Shown here piece after piece: positions 45,337-54,992 of a DNA stretch of 64,000 nt. Below the pieces are notes generated by a model. The model was not told the DNA's origin and ran no database searches. It was given only the letters and a program-made list of their open reading frames with translations. Each line of letters begins with the position of its first letter. Within the stretch, counting starts at the first letter, position 1. Source of the DNA: Pseudomonas sp. N040 (GTDB lineage Bacteria; Pseudomonadota; Gammaproteobacteria; Pseudomonadales; Pseudomonadaceae); contig NZ_JADOBE010000012.1 of the NCBI RefSeq assembly GCF_015637705.1, forward strand, positions 17,306-81,305, given 5' to 3'. Position numbers and translations under genes: made by a program.

Positions 45337-46191
45337 TCAACGGTTGCCGCGGCGGCTCATGAACGCCAGGCGCTCCAGCAGCATCACGTCCTGCTCGTTC
45401 TTCACCAGCGCGCCGGCCAGCGGCGGGATGGCCTTGGTCGGATCGCGTTCGCGCAGCACGGCTTCGCCGATGTCATCGGCCATCAGCAGCTTCAACCAGT
45501 CGACCAGTTCGCTGGTGGAAGGTTTCTTCTTCAGGCCCGGAACCTTGCGCACGTCGAAGAAGATATCCAGCGCCTCGCTGACCAGGTCGGCCTTGATGTG
45601 CGGGTAGTGCACATCGACGATGCTCTGCAGGGTCTTGCGGTCCGGGAAGGCGATGTAGTGGAAGAAGCAGCGGCGCAGGAAGGCGTCCGGCAGTTCCTTC
45701 TCGTTGTTCGAGGTGATGATGATGATCGGGCGCTTGACCGCCTTGATCGTCTCGTCGGTCTCGTAAACGTAGAACTCCATCTTGTCGAGTTCCTGCAGCA
45801 GGTCATTGGGGAACTCGATGTCGGCCTTGTCGATCTCGTCGATCAGCAGCACCACGCGCTCCTCCGATTCGAAGGCCTCCCACAGCTTGCCCTTCTTGAT
45901 GTAGTTGCGTACGTCATGGACCTTGTCCGAGTCCAGTTGCGAATCGCGCAGGCGGCTCACCGCGTCGTATTCGTAGAGACCCTGATGCGCCTTGGTGGTC
46001 GACTTGATGTGCCAGGTGATCAGGCGGGCGCCGAAGGACTCTGCCAGTTGCTCGGCGAGCATGGTCTTGCCGGTACCGGGCTCGCCCTTGACCAGCAACG
46101 GACGTTCCAGGGTGATGGCGGCATTGACGGCCAGCTTGAGATCGTCGGTGGCGACGTAGGACTGGGTACCTTGGAATTTCATCTGGATCAT
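45337..46191 (-). CDS. MoxR-family AAA+ ATPase
   Basis: This 284-residue AAA+ protein has Walker A GEPGTGKT at residues 36-43, Walker B VVLLIDEIDKAD near 108-119 and sensor motifs such as IIIITSNNEKELPDAFLRR. MoxR proteins act as chaperones that insert cofactors or assemble complexes together with VWA proteins. It is upstream of the CoxE-like gene and separated by a repeat, so they probably form an operon. The client is unknown. Confidence 0.9.
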   Translation of the reverse strand: MIQMKFQGTQSYVATDDLKLAVNAAITLERPLLVKGEPGTGKTMLAEQLAESFGARLITWHIKSTTKAHQGLYEYDAVSRLRDSQLDSDKVHDVRNYIKKGKLWEAFESEERVVLLIDEIDKADIEFPNDLLQELDKMEFYVYETDETIKAVKRPIIIITSNNEKELPDAFLRRCFFHYIAFPDRKTLQSIVDVHYPHIKADLVSEALDIFFDVRKVPGLKKKPSTSELVDWLKLLMADDIGEAVLRERDPTKAIPPLAGALVKNEQDVMLLERLAFMSRRGNR

Positions 46192-46393
46192 CCTCGAACG
46201 GGGGCGCCGGAACAGAACCCGGCGGTTCAGTAATTACAGGTGCCGACTATACCGCGCCGGCAGGTGGGCTGGGAACGAACAAGCCTTATTCAGGGGTTGA
46301 ATGATCGTCTGGTGCTTATCTTGGCAGACGACTGGACGGTCACCCTCCGGCGACTTAGGCTTGAGCTCTCGCATTAAGCGCAAGGAGTCTGAA

Positions 46394-47368
46394 ATGAGCC
46401 GTATATTCGCCGACAATGCCCTGTCGATTGGCAACACGCCGCTGGTCCGGATCAACCGCCTGGGGCCGGCGGGGGTGACCATCCTGGCCAAGATCGAAGG
46501 GCGCAATCCGGGTTATTCAGTCAAGTGCCGGATCGGCGCCAACATGATCTGGGACGCTGAACAGCGCGGCGTACTCAAGCCGGGCATGACCATCGTCGAG
46601 CCGACTTCGGGCAATACCGGCATCGGCCTGGCCTTTGTCGCCGCTGCCAAGGGCTACAAGCTGGTGCTGACCATGCCGGCCTCGATGAGCCTGGAACGGC
46701 GCAAGGTGCTCAAGGCGCTGGGTGCCGAACTGGTGCTGACCGAGCCACCCAAGGGCATGAAGGGCGCGATTGCCAAGGCGGAGGAAATCGTTGCCGCTGA
46801 TCCGGCAAACTACTTCATGCCGCAACAGTTTGAGAATCCGGCCAACCCGGCCATCCACGAGAAGACCACTGGCCCGGAAATCTGGAATGACACCGACGGC
46901 GCCATCGATGTGCTGGTTTCCGGTGTCGGCACCGGCGGCACCATCACCGGGGTGTCGCGCTACATCAAGCAGACCATGGGCAAGCCGATCCTCTCGGTCG
47001 CCGTCGAGCCGGTGGCTTCGCCGGTGATCAGCCAGACGCTGGCTGGCGAAGAAGTCAAACCCAGTCCGCACAAGATTCAGGGCATCGGCGCCGGTTTCGT
47101 GCCGAAGAACCTTGATCTGTCGATCGTCGACCGGGTGATGCAGGTGACCGACGACGAGTCCAAGGCCGTCGCGCTGCGCCTGATGCAGGAGGAGGGCATT
47201 CTTTGCGGGATCTCCTGTGGCGCGGCGATGGCGGCGGCGCTGAAGATTGCTGAGGAGCCGGGGATGCAGGGCAAGACCATCGTGGTAATCCTGCCGGATT
47301 CCGGTGAGCGCTACCTGTCGAGCATGTTGTTCAGCGATATGTTCAGCGAGCAGGAACTGCAGCAGTGA
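46394..47368 (+). CDS. cysK: Cysteine synthase A
   Basis: The 324-residue PLP enzyme carries the Schiff-base lysine Lys44 in [11 protein letters not shown], the substrate loop [10 protein letters not shown] and the phosphate-binding GVGTGGT segment. It makes L-cysteine from O-acetylserine and sulfide. The sequence follows the pseudomonad CysK pattern ([20 protein letters not shown]) rather than CysM. The ATG at 46394 follows AAGGAG. Its location near the sulfur block is probably a coincidence since it is 10 kb away. Confidence 0.92.
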   Translation: MSRIFADNALSIGNTPLVRINRLGPAGVTILAKIEGRNPGYSVKCRIGANMIWDAEQRGVLKPGMTIVEPTSGNTGIGLAFVAAAKGYKLVLTMPASMSLERRKVLKALGAELVLTEPPKGMKGAIAKAEEIVAADPANYFMPQQFENPANPAIHEKTTGPEIWNDTDGAIDVLVSGVGTGGTITGVSRYIKQTMGKPILSVAVEPVASPVISQTLAGEEVKPSPHKIQGIGAGFVPKNLDLSIVDRVMQVTDDESKAVALRLMQEEGILCGISCGAAMAAALKIAEEPGMQGKTIVVILPDSGERYLSSMLFSDMFSEQELQQ

Positions 47369-47940
47369 GGACGCTTGTGCCGCTGGCTCTGTTGCTGACC
47401 TGTGGCCTGGCGCAAGCCAACGCCACCGATGATTACCTGGCCGGGCTGCGGGCGCTGGAGCAGGGGCGGCGGGATGACGGCCTGTACCTGCTGGAGCAGG
47501 CCGCAGTGGCTGGTTCAATTCCGGCGCAGCTCAAGTATGGCGAGCTGACACCCGGGCAGCCCGGCGAGAAATGGCTGCGCGCCGCAGTCCGGCAGGGTTC
47601 GCTGCCGGCCACCGAAGTCCTGGCCCAGCGTTATTACGATGATGGCAGCTACCGGCGGGCGGCGCAGTGCTGGCTGGCAGCGGCCAAGCGCGGCAGCAGT
47701 TCGGCGCAGGCGCTGCTGGGGGCCTTGCAGGTAGTCGGCCTGGGACTGCCCAAGGATCGCGTGCAGGCCTATGCCTGGCTCAACCTGGCAGCCAGCAGCG
47801 GCGATCCGGAAGTGCTCGCGCTGCGCGACAACCTGGCCGAGCAGCTTGATCCTGGCCAGCAGGCCGCAGGAGAAGCACTGTCGCGCGAGCTGCCGCAGAA
47901 ACAGGCTTTTCTCCCGGGTGAGCCGGTGTGCGGCGAATAG
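47365..47940 (+). CDS. Exported Sel1-repeat-like protein
   Basis: The 191-residue product starts at GTG 47365, overlapping the cysK stop by four bases, so translation is coupled. It has a signal peptide (about residues 1-18) and two or three Sel1-type helical repeats, including [20 protein letters not shown] and [13 protein letters not shown]. Probably a periplasmic protein-binding protein. Function unknown. Confidence 0.8.
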   Translation: MRTLVPLALLLTCGLAQANATDDYLAGLRALEQGRRDDGLYLLEQAAVAGSIPAQLKYGELTPGQPGEKWLRAAVRQGSLPATEVLAQRYYDDGSYRRAAQCWLAAAKRGSSSAQALLGALQVVGLGLPKDRVQAYAWLNLAASSGDPEVLALRDNLAEQLDPGQQAAGEALSRELPQKQAFLPGEPVCGE

Positions 47941-47974
47941 CTCGGTTGCCCCAGGCTTGGTCGTTTGTATTTTG

Positions 47975-48122
47975 TCGGTTGGGTTGAGCGCAGCGAACTC
48001 CGAGGCCTGCGCCATCGCTGCGATTGGGCTTCACCATTGCACGGTTCAACCCAACCTGCGGGCATTAATTGCCCGGCCCATGTGTAGGTTGGGTTGAGCG
48101 CAGCAAAGCCCAACAAGGCAAG
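47975..48122. repeat. Diverged GGTTGGGTTGAGCGCAGC repeats
   Basis: GGTTGGGTTGAGCGCAGCGA (about 47979) and GGTTGGGTTGAGCGCAGCAA (about 48087) flank an inverted form with TTCAACCCAACC near 48050. They are relatives of the repeats at 11846-12117. Confidence 0.65.
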
Positions 48123-48153
48123 GTATGAGTTCCGCCGGGCTTCGTCGACACGG

Positions 48154-49056
48154 TCAGTGGGATGCAACGTCCCTCGAAGTGGCCGGCTTCAGTACCAGCC
48201 ACAATGCCAGCACGATCAACGCACCGCCGTACAGGTAAGCCCAGGACAGCGGCTCGTCGAGCAGCAGCACGCCCCAGAACACGCCGAACGGTGGAATCAG
48301 GAAAGTTACCGCCATCGATTTGAGCGGGCCGATGTCGGTCAGCAGCTGGAAATACAGCACATAGGCAAAGGCCGTGCAGAGCAGCCCGAGGCCGAGCAGC
48401 GAACCCCATACCGGCCAGCCGCCCCAGCTTGCCGGTGGCTGGCTGCTGACTGACCAGAGAAACAGCGGCAACAGCAGCAGGCTGGCGCCGAGCATGCTGC
48501 CGAAGGCAGACAGGCGACTGTCGAGGCCGCCGGCATGGTCGAGCCAGCGGCGGGCCAGGTAGCCGGCAAAGCCATAGCAGGTGGTGGCAGCCAGGCAGGC
48601 CAGTGCGCCCCAGAGTATTTCATCGGTGAACTCGAAGGGACCGGTGCGGGTCAGCAGGCCGACACCGAACAGCCCGACGAAGACGCCGAGGCCTTTGGCC
48701 CAGCTCATTTGCTCGGCAAAGAACAGTGTGCCGATCAAGGCGCCCATCAAGGGTGTCGTTGCGTTGAAGATCGATGAATAGCCGGCTGGCAGCACCAGCG
48801 CGGCGAAGCTGTACATCAGGGTGGGAATGCCGGAGTTGATCAGGCCGAGGAGCATGGTCTGGCGCAGTTTGCCCTGAAAGTTCAGCGGCACCTTGAGCAG
48901 CAGGAGCAACGCCAGCAGGCCGATGCCCGCCAGCACTACGCGCAGGAACGCGGTTGGCAGCGCACCAATCACCGGCGCCGCGACGCGCATGAACAGGAAG
49001 CTGGCGCCCCAGATGGCGGCCAGAGCAGTGAGTTGCAGGAGGGCGCGCGGATTCAT
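48154..49056 (-). CDS. DMT superfamily (EamA) transporter
   Basis: This 300-residue protein has ten hydrophobic spans in two EamA repeats. The first starts with AAIWGASFLFMRV and the second ends with FGVFWGVLLLDEPLSWAYLY, as in the RhaT/EamA drug-metabolite transporters. Probably exports amino acids or metabolites; the substrate is not indicated. Monocistronic. Confidence 0.87.
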   Translation of the reverse strand: MNPRALLQLTALAAIWGASFLFMRVAAPVIGALPTAFLRVVLAGIGLLALLLLLKVPLNFQGKLRQTMLLGLINSGIPTLMYSFAALVLPAGYSSIFNATTPLMGALIGTLFFAEQMSWAKGLGVFVGLFGVGLLTRTGPFEFTDEILWGALACLAATTCYGFAGYLARRWLDHAGGLDSRLSAFGSMLGASLLLLPLFLWSVSSQPPASWGGWPVWGSLLGLGLLCTAFAYVLYFQLLTDIGPLKSMAVTFLIPPFGVFWGVLLLDEPLSWAYLYGGALIVLALWLVLKPATSRDVASH

Positions 49057-49142
49057 CGAAGACAGTTCCGGGGGAATGAGCCGGCAAGATTACCCGCGTC
49101 CTGCTGCGACGCAATTCAAATCTGACTTTCAAAAGGCTGATC

Positions 49143-49179
49143 AAAAAGGGCGGCTAAGAGGTAAGCCTTGTCCGCCCTT
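49143..49179 (-). terminator. Rho-independent terminator after the porin gene
   Basis: On the minus strand AAGGGCGG and CCGCCCTTTTTT form a stem (46-53 and 72-79 of this 49100s stretch) with an 18-base loop and a T-run. It ends transcription of the gene at 49236. Confidence 0.75.
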
Positions 49180-49235
49180 GATCCGCAAGCTGGAAATGTC
49201 ACCTGTGACATATGCCAGCAGGAAGACCGTACCCT

Positions 49236-49982
49236 TTAGAACGTTGTGCTGACGCCGGCCACAACGGTCGAGCCGCATACGTCACGGTAACCCATGAAGC
49301 TTTCGCACTCGGTGTCGGAAAGGTCGGTGTCGATGTAGCTGACACTCCAGTCCAGGTTCCACAGGTTCTTGCTCAGTTTGACTTCCCAGTCGTTGTAGTC
49401 GGCGCGGCTGCTGCCGTCGGTACTCCAGAACACATCGTCCTTGTAGTCGACGGTTTCGTAGGTGGCCCGCAGGCCGATTTCCAGCGGCAGCATGGTCTGG
49501 TAGCCGACGAACCAGGAGGAGAAATCCTCTTCCTCGTTCAGTTGCGGGTCATGCAGGTTGCTCGAGTACTTGCCGCTGAGCAGCACGCCATAGACATCCA
49601 GCACGCTCTGCACATCGTTCATGTTGAAGGCGCTGGTGTTCGGATACTCGTAGCGGGTGGTCCAGGTGTCCAGGCTGATGTTGTCGTTGATCTGCCAGTA
49701 GTAGCCGGCGTAGTAGTCGAGCTCCTGGCGGGTCTGGATGCCCAGGCCGTAATCGACGCTGGAGGTCCAGATGCCGGCATACAGACCGCTGGCATGGGTG
49801 AGCATCAGGTCGAGTTGCGCGGCCGGGTCATTTTGCGTCTGCGACAGGCCGCTGGCACGGTAGTCGCTGACCAGCGCCGGGGTGATATTGAGGGCGAATT
49901 CATCGTTCAGCTCGAGGGCCTGGGCGCTGGCCAGCGGGGCCAGCGCAAGGCTGAACAGGGCAAGGTTGCGGAGGGCTTTCAT
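49236..49982 (-). CDS. TorF-family putative porin
   Basis: The 248-residue protein has a signal peptide (about residues 1-22) and a beta-rich mature part starting with ELNDEFALNITPALVSDYRA, typical of TorF-type outer-membrane porins, with repeated aromatic beta strands such as YDYD-like and a Phe at the C-terminus. Two cysteine pairs near the end suggest a disulfide. It would allow small solutes through the outer membrane. Its gene is next to an exported amidohydrolase in the same direction, which may supply the substrate context. AGGAA precedes the ATG. Confidence 0.8.
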   Translation of the reverse strand: MKALRNLALFSLALAPLASAQALELNDEFALNITPALVSDYRASGLSQTQNDPAAQLDLMLTHASGLYAGIWTSSVDYGLGIQTRQELDYYAGYYWQINDNISLDTWTTRYEYPNTSAFNMNDVQSVLDVYGVLLSGKYSSNLHDPQLNEEEDFSSWFVGYQTMLPLEIGLRATYETVDYKDDVFWSTDGSSRADYNDWEVKLSKNLWNLDWSVSYIDTDLSDTECESFMGYRDVCGSTVVAGVSTTF

Positions 49983-50089
49983 GGGCGGGTTCCTGTGATG
50001 GTTATTGTTGGATTTGCTTGATGACGCAGCTATGCAGGATGCAGCGCGATTGCGGCCGGCTGCACACAGCCAGCCGGCGCAAGGCAAGC

Positions 50090-51835
50090 TCAGCTTTCGG
50101 CGCTGTACACCGGCTTGCCGGCGAAGATGGTCTGCAGCACTTTGGTTTGCTGCAGGTCGTCGTCACTGACCTTGAACACATCGCGGTCGAGAATGATCAG
50201 GTCGGCCTGCTTGCCGGGCTCCAGCGAGCCGATCCGCTCCTGCAGGTTGAGTGCCTTGGCCGAGTTGATGGTGTAGGCGTAGAACATGGTTTCGCGGTCG
50301 ATGCCTTCCTTGGCGTTCAGCACGCCCATCGGTCCCTTGCGGGTCACGGCGTGGTAGATCGCTTCCCACGGGCTTGGCGAGGACACCGGCCAGTCGCTGG
50401 CACCGGCAATGGTGGCGCCGGCCTTCTTCAGTGATTGCGCCGGGTACTGGTAGCGATAGGCCATGGCGCTGACATACGGCTGCACCAGGTCGATGCTGTA
50501 GACCTCGCCGAGCGCCCAGGCCAGCTGCATGGAGGCAATCACGTCGAGCTGCTTGAAGCGCGGGAACTCCTTCGGATTGACCAGTTGCAGGTGGCTGATG
50601 CTGTGGGTGATGCCGCTGTTCGGGTTTGCCTTGCGGGCATACTCCATGCCGTTCAGCGATTCGCGCACGGCGCGGTCACCGACGGCATGCACATGCACCA
50701 GCCAGCCCTTGTCCTCGGCGGCGGCAACCAGTTCACCGAAGTGTTGCGGGTCGATCAGCAACTGGCCCTGCTTGAGGCTGTTGTTGTAGGGGTCGATCAC
50801 CGCAGCCGTCTGGCCGGGGAACTCGAGAATGCCATCGGCAAACACCTTGATGCCGGGGAAGCTTAGGTTGGGCACGTTCTGGAACTGGTCCATCACCGTG
50901 GCCACCATGGCCAGGTCCTGCGGCTTGCTCTGCGGGTTGACGATCAGCAGGGCCGCCACATGGGCGGACAGTTCACCTTTCTCCGCCAGTTGCTTGTACA
51001 GCGGCAAGACGCCAACGGTTTCGGCGGTAGGCTTGAGCTCAAACACGTCATCGGCGGCGCCGGCATTGGCCGCGGCATCCATCCAGGCGGTGACACCCAC
51101 CGCATTGTTGGCTTTGACGCCCGCGCGGGCAGCGTTGAGCATGGCTTCGGCAGAGGCTTCCGGCAGCAGGCTGCGGACCCGGTCCCAGCCTGCTTCAGAC
51201 AGGTAGCCATTGGGGTTGCCGTCCTTGTCCTGACCGATATAGCTGGCGTTTTTCTCGTCCAGGGTCTTGATCAGTGCTTTGTCTATGCCGGCACGCGCAA
51301 GCATGGCCTGATTGGCCCAGCCGGTATGGCCGTCGATGCCCTCCAATACCAGGGGTTGCCTGGCCCAGAGGCCCTGGTTGAAGACCGCGCCGATAGCGTC
51401 GGCTTTCTCCCAGTAGCCGGAACTGGCACCGGAAATCACCACGATGTCGCCCATGCGCGTATGTCCGGCCTTGTCCTCGGCCAGGATCCATTCTTCCAGC
51501 TCGGCCAGCGGCTTGATTTCGTCATACAGGTTGGCGCGCAGGCTGGCGGCGCCGCCCATCACCGGGTGGGTATGGCTGTCGATCATGCCGGGCATCATCA
51601 CCTTGCCGGCCAGATCGATGCGCTGGGTGCCGGCATCGGCCAGGGCCAGAATTTGCTGGTCGCTACCGACTTGCAGGATCTTGCCATCTTCCACCGCCAG
51701 GGCCTGGACGATTGGCTGGTTGCGGTTGGCCGTGAATACCTGGCCGTTGAAGTACACCGCATCGGCTGCGGCCATAGATTCCATGGGGGCACAAGTCAGT
51801 GCGCTGGCGAGCAAGCTGGGCAGAAAGCGTTTCAT
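50090..51835 (-). CDS. Exported amidohydrolase (YtcJ-like)
   Basis: This 581-residue metal-dependent hydrolase starts with a signal peptide (about residues 1-22). MIDSHTHPVMGG has the HxH metal ligands at His88 and His90, and further His residues in LVHVHAVGDRAV and ITHSISHLQL complete the site. The C-terminal beta part has LEPGKQADLIILD. Members hydrolyse amides such as formamides. It lies upstream of the porin gene in the same direction and is divergent from a LysR regulator, which probably controls it. Confidence 0.88.
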   Translation of the reverse strand: MKRFLPSLLASALTCAPMESMAAADAVYFNGQVFTANRNQPIVQALAVEDGKILQVGSDQQILALADAGTQRIDLAGKVMMPGMIDSHTHPVMGGAASLRANLYDEIKPLAELEEWILAEDKAGHTRMGDIVVISGASSGYWEKADAIGAVFNQGLWARQPLVLEGIDGHTGWANQAMLARAGIDKALIKTLDEKNASYIGQDKDGNPNGYLSEAGWDRVRSLLPEASAEAMLNAARAGVKANNAVGVTAWMDAAANAGAADDVFELKPTAETVGVLPLYKQLAEKGELSAHVAALLIVNPQSKPQDLAMVATVMDQFQNVPNLSFPGIKVFADGILEFPGQTAAVIDPYNNSLKQGQLLIDPQHFGELVAAAEDKGWLVHVHAVGDRAVRESLNGMEYARKANPNSGITHSISHLQLVNPKEFPRFKQLDVIASMQLAWALGEVYSIDLVQPYVSAMAYRYQYPAQSLKKAGATIAGASDWPVSSPSPWEAIYHAVTRKGPMGVLNAKEGIDRETMFYAYTINSAKALNLQERIGSLEPGKQADLIILDRDVFKVSDDDLQQTKVLQTIFAGKPVYSAES

Positions 51836-51836
51836 T

Positions 51837-51876
51837 GATTAATCCTTGGCTTTGTTGGTATGCCAGGAGATTAATC
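51837..51876. promoter_or_regulatory. Twin GATTAATC palindromes
   Basis: The perfect palindrome GATTAATC occurs at 51837-51844 and 51869-51876, 32 bp apart, in the region between the amidohydrolase and the LysR gene. They could be binding sites of the LysR regulator. The first one touches the amidohydrolase ribosome-binding area. Confidence 0.4.
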
Positions 51877-51939
51877 AGGTTGGCGGCTGGCCGGAATCTA
51901 CAGTTTGTGCAAAAGTTCTGTTCCTGTCAGGAGTGAATC

Positions 51940-52884
51940 ATGGATAAATTTGTTGCGCTCGCCACGCTGGTCTGCGTGGTTGAGCAGAACAGTTTCAGTC
52001 GCGCAGCCGTGCAGATGGGCAAGACGCCATCGGCGGTGGCCAAGGCCATTGCAGCCTTGGAAGAGGAGTTGGGCACACGGCTGTTCGAGCGCACCACCCG
52101 GCGCATGCAGCTGACCGAGGCCGGTCGGCTGTACACCCAGGCGGCGCGCGAGGCCCTGGGTTGCCTGGGCGATGCTGGCGAGGAGATTCAGCAGATGCAG
52201 CATGGCCTGCATGGCGAGCTGCGGATTGCCGCTTCGCTGGCCTTCGGGCCGGCGTTTCTCGCGCAGGCCTGTGCCGAATTCTGTGCAGCGCATCCGCAGT
52301 TGCGCCTGCAGGTTGACCTCAGTGATGACGACAGCTTCATCCTGGAAAGCGGCCACGACCTGATCCTGCATGAAGGCGAGTGCAACGTGCCCGGGCTGAT
52401 TGTCCGGCCGGTTGGCAGCAACCGCATTGCGATGGTTGCCAGCCCCGCCTATCTGGCACGCAACACGCTGGAGATCAACACGGCAACCCTGCACCAGCAT
52501 GATTGGCTGATCTACCAGCATCCGTCCCTGGACCGGCACTACTGGGGATTCTGGCGCGCTGGCGAGCTGATCCGCGTCGCGCACCCGCAGCCCCGGCTGC
52601 TGAGTGACAATTATGATTTGTTGCTGGCCAATGCGCTGGCAGGGCTGGGCTTGCTGATTGCACCGCTGTGGAGTGTCGCACCCTATCTCGCCGATGGCCG
52701 CCTGCGGCAGGTGATGGCGGATTACCAGTTGGATCCGGATGCTTTTGGCCACCTGATTCTCGCGGTGTACCCCAGCCATCGGCGCGCGACCCGCAAGGTG
52801 CATGCCTTCATCGATTTCATCACGGCGTATCTGCGTGAGCGGGGGCATGCGCCCGAACCGACTTTAGTCGCGAGTGGCGGTTAA
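51940..52884 (+). CDS. LysR family transcriptional regulator
   Basis: The 314-residue protein has the N-terminal winged HTH (FSRAAVQMGKTPSAVAKAIA, about residues 17-36; LGTRLFERTTRRMQLT follows) and a substrate-binding domain of the LysR type. It is divergent from the amidohydrolase, which it probably controls. Ligand unknown. Confidence 0.9.
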   Translation: MDKFVALATLVCVVEQNSFSRAAVQMGKTPSAVAKAIAALEEELGTRLFERTTRRMQLTEAGRLYTQAAREALGCLGDAGEEIQQMQHGLHGELRIAASLAFGPAFLAQACAEFCAAHPQLRLQVDLSDDDSFILESGHDLILHEGECNVPGLIVRPVGSNRIAMVASPAYLARNTLEINTATLHQHDWLIYQHPSLDRHYWGFWRAGELIRVAHPQPRLLSDNYDLLLANALAGLGLLIAPLWSVAPYLADGRLRQVMADYQLDPDAFGHLILAVYPSHRRATRKVHAFIDFITAYLRERGHAPEPTLVASGG

Positions 52885-52960
52885 TCTGCCGCCGCACCTT
52901 TCCCTCGAGTCTGGCACTGGATAAGCTCGTGACTCAAACGCACCACGCCGAGGATCCTTC

Positions 52961-54691
52961 ATGCCGAACCACAAGCCTGCCGCCGATATCGCCGCCGCGA
53001 TTCTCGCTGGCTTTGACGACTACCGCGAACATTTCCGCCTGATTACCAACGGCGCGCGGGTGCGTTTTGAAAAGGCGCAGTGGCAGGAAATCCAGCAGGC
53101 TTCGGCTGAGCGGATCAATCTGTACGAGCAGAAGGTCACGCAGGTCAGGCAGGCGCTGATCGAGCGTTTCCCGGCGGAACTGCTGCTCGACGTGGATATG
53201 TGGCCACTGGTCAAGAGCGCCTATATCGCCATGATCGACCCGCGCTTCGACGATGAACTGTCGGAGACCTGGTACAACTCGATCTTCTGCAGCCTGTTCC
53301 GCCACGACCAGATCAACGACGGCAACATGTTCGTGCATACCACCCGGCCAACCATGCGCACTTCGGCACCGGCGCCGCAGACCCGCAGTTATCATCCGCA
53401 TGGCGATCTGCACAAGGCCCTGGCGGACATCTTCGAGGACAACCGCTTCGAGGTCGGCTACGAAAATCTGCAGCGCGACCTGCTGCATTTGGAGCAGCAG
53501 TTGCGTGACAGCCTGCCGGACTGGGTATGCAAGGACCCGGAGCTGTGCATCGAACTGTTCGCTTCACGGCTCTACCGCAACAAGGGCGCTTATCTGGTGG
53601 GGCGCATCTTCACCCGCGACGAGCAGTGGCCGCTGGCGATCGCCCTGCTGCACCGCGAGGGCTTGGGAATTCAGGCGGATGCGCTGATTACCGATGAGGC
53701 CGAGGTGTCGATCATCTTCTCCTTCACCCGTTCCTATTTCATGGTGCGGGTCGGTTATCCGGCCGAATTCATCAGCTTCCTCAAGCGCATCTTGCCGGGC
53801 AAGCACGTTGCCGAGCTGTACACCTCGATCGGTTTCTACAAGCATGGCAAGTCGGAGTTCTACCGCGCGCTGATCAATCATCTGGCCAATGTCGACGACA
53901 AGTTCATCATGGCGCCGGGTGTGCGCGGCATGGTCATGAGCGTGTTCACGCTGCCGGGTTTCAATACCGTGTTCAAGATCATCAAGGACCGCTTCTCGCC
54001 GTCGAAGAATGTCGACCGGGCGACGGTGATCGAGAAGTACCGGATGGTGAAGCATGTCGACCGGGTCGGGCGGATGGCCGACACCCAGGAATTTGCCGAT
54101 TTCCGTTTCCCCCGGTCCAAGTTCGATCCCGAGTGCCTGGCCGAGTTGCTGGAAGTGGCGGCGTCCACGGTGGTGCTGGAAGGAGATGTAGTGGTCATCC
54201 GGCACTGCTGGACAGAGCGGCGCATGACGCCGCTGAATATCTACGTGGAAAGCGCCAGCCCGGCGCAGGTCGAGGCCGCGCTGGATGACTACGGCATGGC
54301 GATCAAGCAGTTGGCCGCCGCCAACATCTTTCCCGGCGACATGCTGCTGAAGAATTTCGGCGTGACCCGTCACGGCCGTGTGGTGTTCTACGATTACGAC
54401 GAGATTTGCTACCTGACCGAAGTGAACTTCCGCAATATTCCCGAAGCGCGCTACCCGGAAGAGGAAATGTCCAGCGAGCCCTGGTATTCGGTAGGGCCGA
54501 ATGACGTGTTTCCCGAGGAGTTTCCGGCGTTCCTGTTTGCCGACATCGGCCAGCGCCGGCTGTTCAACAAGCTGCATGGCGAGTTGTTCACGGCCAAGTA
54601 CTGGCAGGAATTGCAGGAGGCAATCCGGTCGGGCAAGGTCATCGATGTGTTTCCCTATCGGCGCAAGGCATTGTCCGAGACGTTGCAGTAA
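52961..54691 (+). CDS. aceK: Isocitrate dehydrogenase kinase/phosphatase
   Basis: At 576 residues this is a full-length AceK. The N-terminal regulatory region is followed by a kinase-like domain: a glycine-rich ATP loop in [12 protein letters not shown] near residues 318-329, Lys in FKIIKDRF, and [20 protein letters not shown] near 465-484 with the metal-binding Asp. It phosphorylates and dephosphorylates isocitrate dehydrogenase, so it switches carbon between the TCA cycle and the glyoxylate bypass. aceA and aceB are not in the window. Confidence 0.95.
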   Translation: MPNHKPAADIAAAILAGFDDYREHFRLITNGARVRFEKAQWQEIQQASAERINLYEQKVTQVRQALIERFPAELLLDVDMWPLVKSAYIAMIDPRFDDELSETWYNSIFCSLFRHDQINDGNMFVHTTRPTMRTSAPAPQTRSYHPHGDLHKALADIFEDNRFEVGYENLQRDLLHLEQQLRDSLPDWVCKDPELCIELFASRLYRNKGAYLVGRIFTRDEQWPLAIALLHREGLGIQADALITDEAEVSIIFSFTRSYFMVRVGYPAEFISFLKRILPGKHVAELYTSIGFYKHGKSEFYRALINHLANVDDKFIMAPGVRGMVMSVFTLPGFNTVFKIIKDRFSPSKNVDRATVIEKYRMVKHVDRVGRMADTQEFADFRFPRSKFDPECLAELLEVAASTVVLEGDVVVIRHCWTERRMTPLNIYVESASPAQVEAALDDYGMAIKQLAAANIFPGDMLLKNFGVTRHGRVVFYDYDEICYLTEVNFRNIPEARYPEEEMSSEPWYSVGPNDVFPEEFPAFLFADIGQRRLFNKLHGELFTAKYWQELQEAIRSGKVIDVFPYRRKALSETLQ

Positions 54692-54788
54692 CGGCGGTTG
54701 CTGCGCGGCAGGCACTGCAACTTTCGCCTATGCTTGATGCAGGCAGCGCGGGCTGCCGTGCGGAATCCCGAATCCAGGAGGTGGGCAT

Positions 54789-54911
54789 ATGATCGTGAAG
54801 CTGAAAAGCGCGCTGCGCGAAGTTCTTGTGGCACTCGGTCTGATCGAGCCGCCTCGACTGCAACCGATTCCGCTGCGTAGCCAGCAGCAACCGTGTGCGC
54901 CGCGACGTTGA
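54789..54911 (+). CDS. Small conserved-looking 40-residue protein
   Basis: A strong CAGGAGGTGGGC site lies just before ATG 54789. The 40-residue product is a basic amphipathic helix (MIVKLKSALREVLVALGLIE) followed by a PPRLQPIPLR tail with a single Cys. It ends before a perfect inverted repeat. No function is known; a short membrane-associated peptide is possible. The good ribosome-binding site and terminator are the main support. Confidence 0.6.
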   Translation: MIVKLKSALREVLVALGLIEPPRLQPIPLRSQQQPCAPRR

Positions 54912-54930
54912 CGACGCTGGTTGAGCAATA

Positions 54931-54962
54931 TGCAAACGCCCCGCAACTGCGGGGCGTTTGCA
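54931..54962. terminator. Perfect 15-bp inverted repeat, likely bidirectional terminator
   Basis: TGCAAACGCCCCGCA (54931-54945) and TGCGGGGCGTTTGCA (54948-54962) are exact inverse copies with only two bases between. It lies between the small protein gene and the SDR gene on the other strand. There is no T-run, so its strength is uncertain. Confidence 0.7.
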
Positions 54963-54992
54963 TTGGTGCGCTGCCTGGTTCAACCGGTTGGG

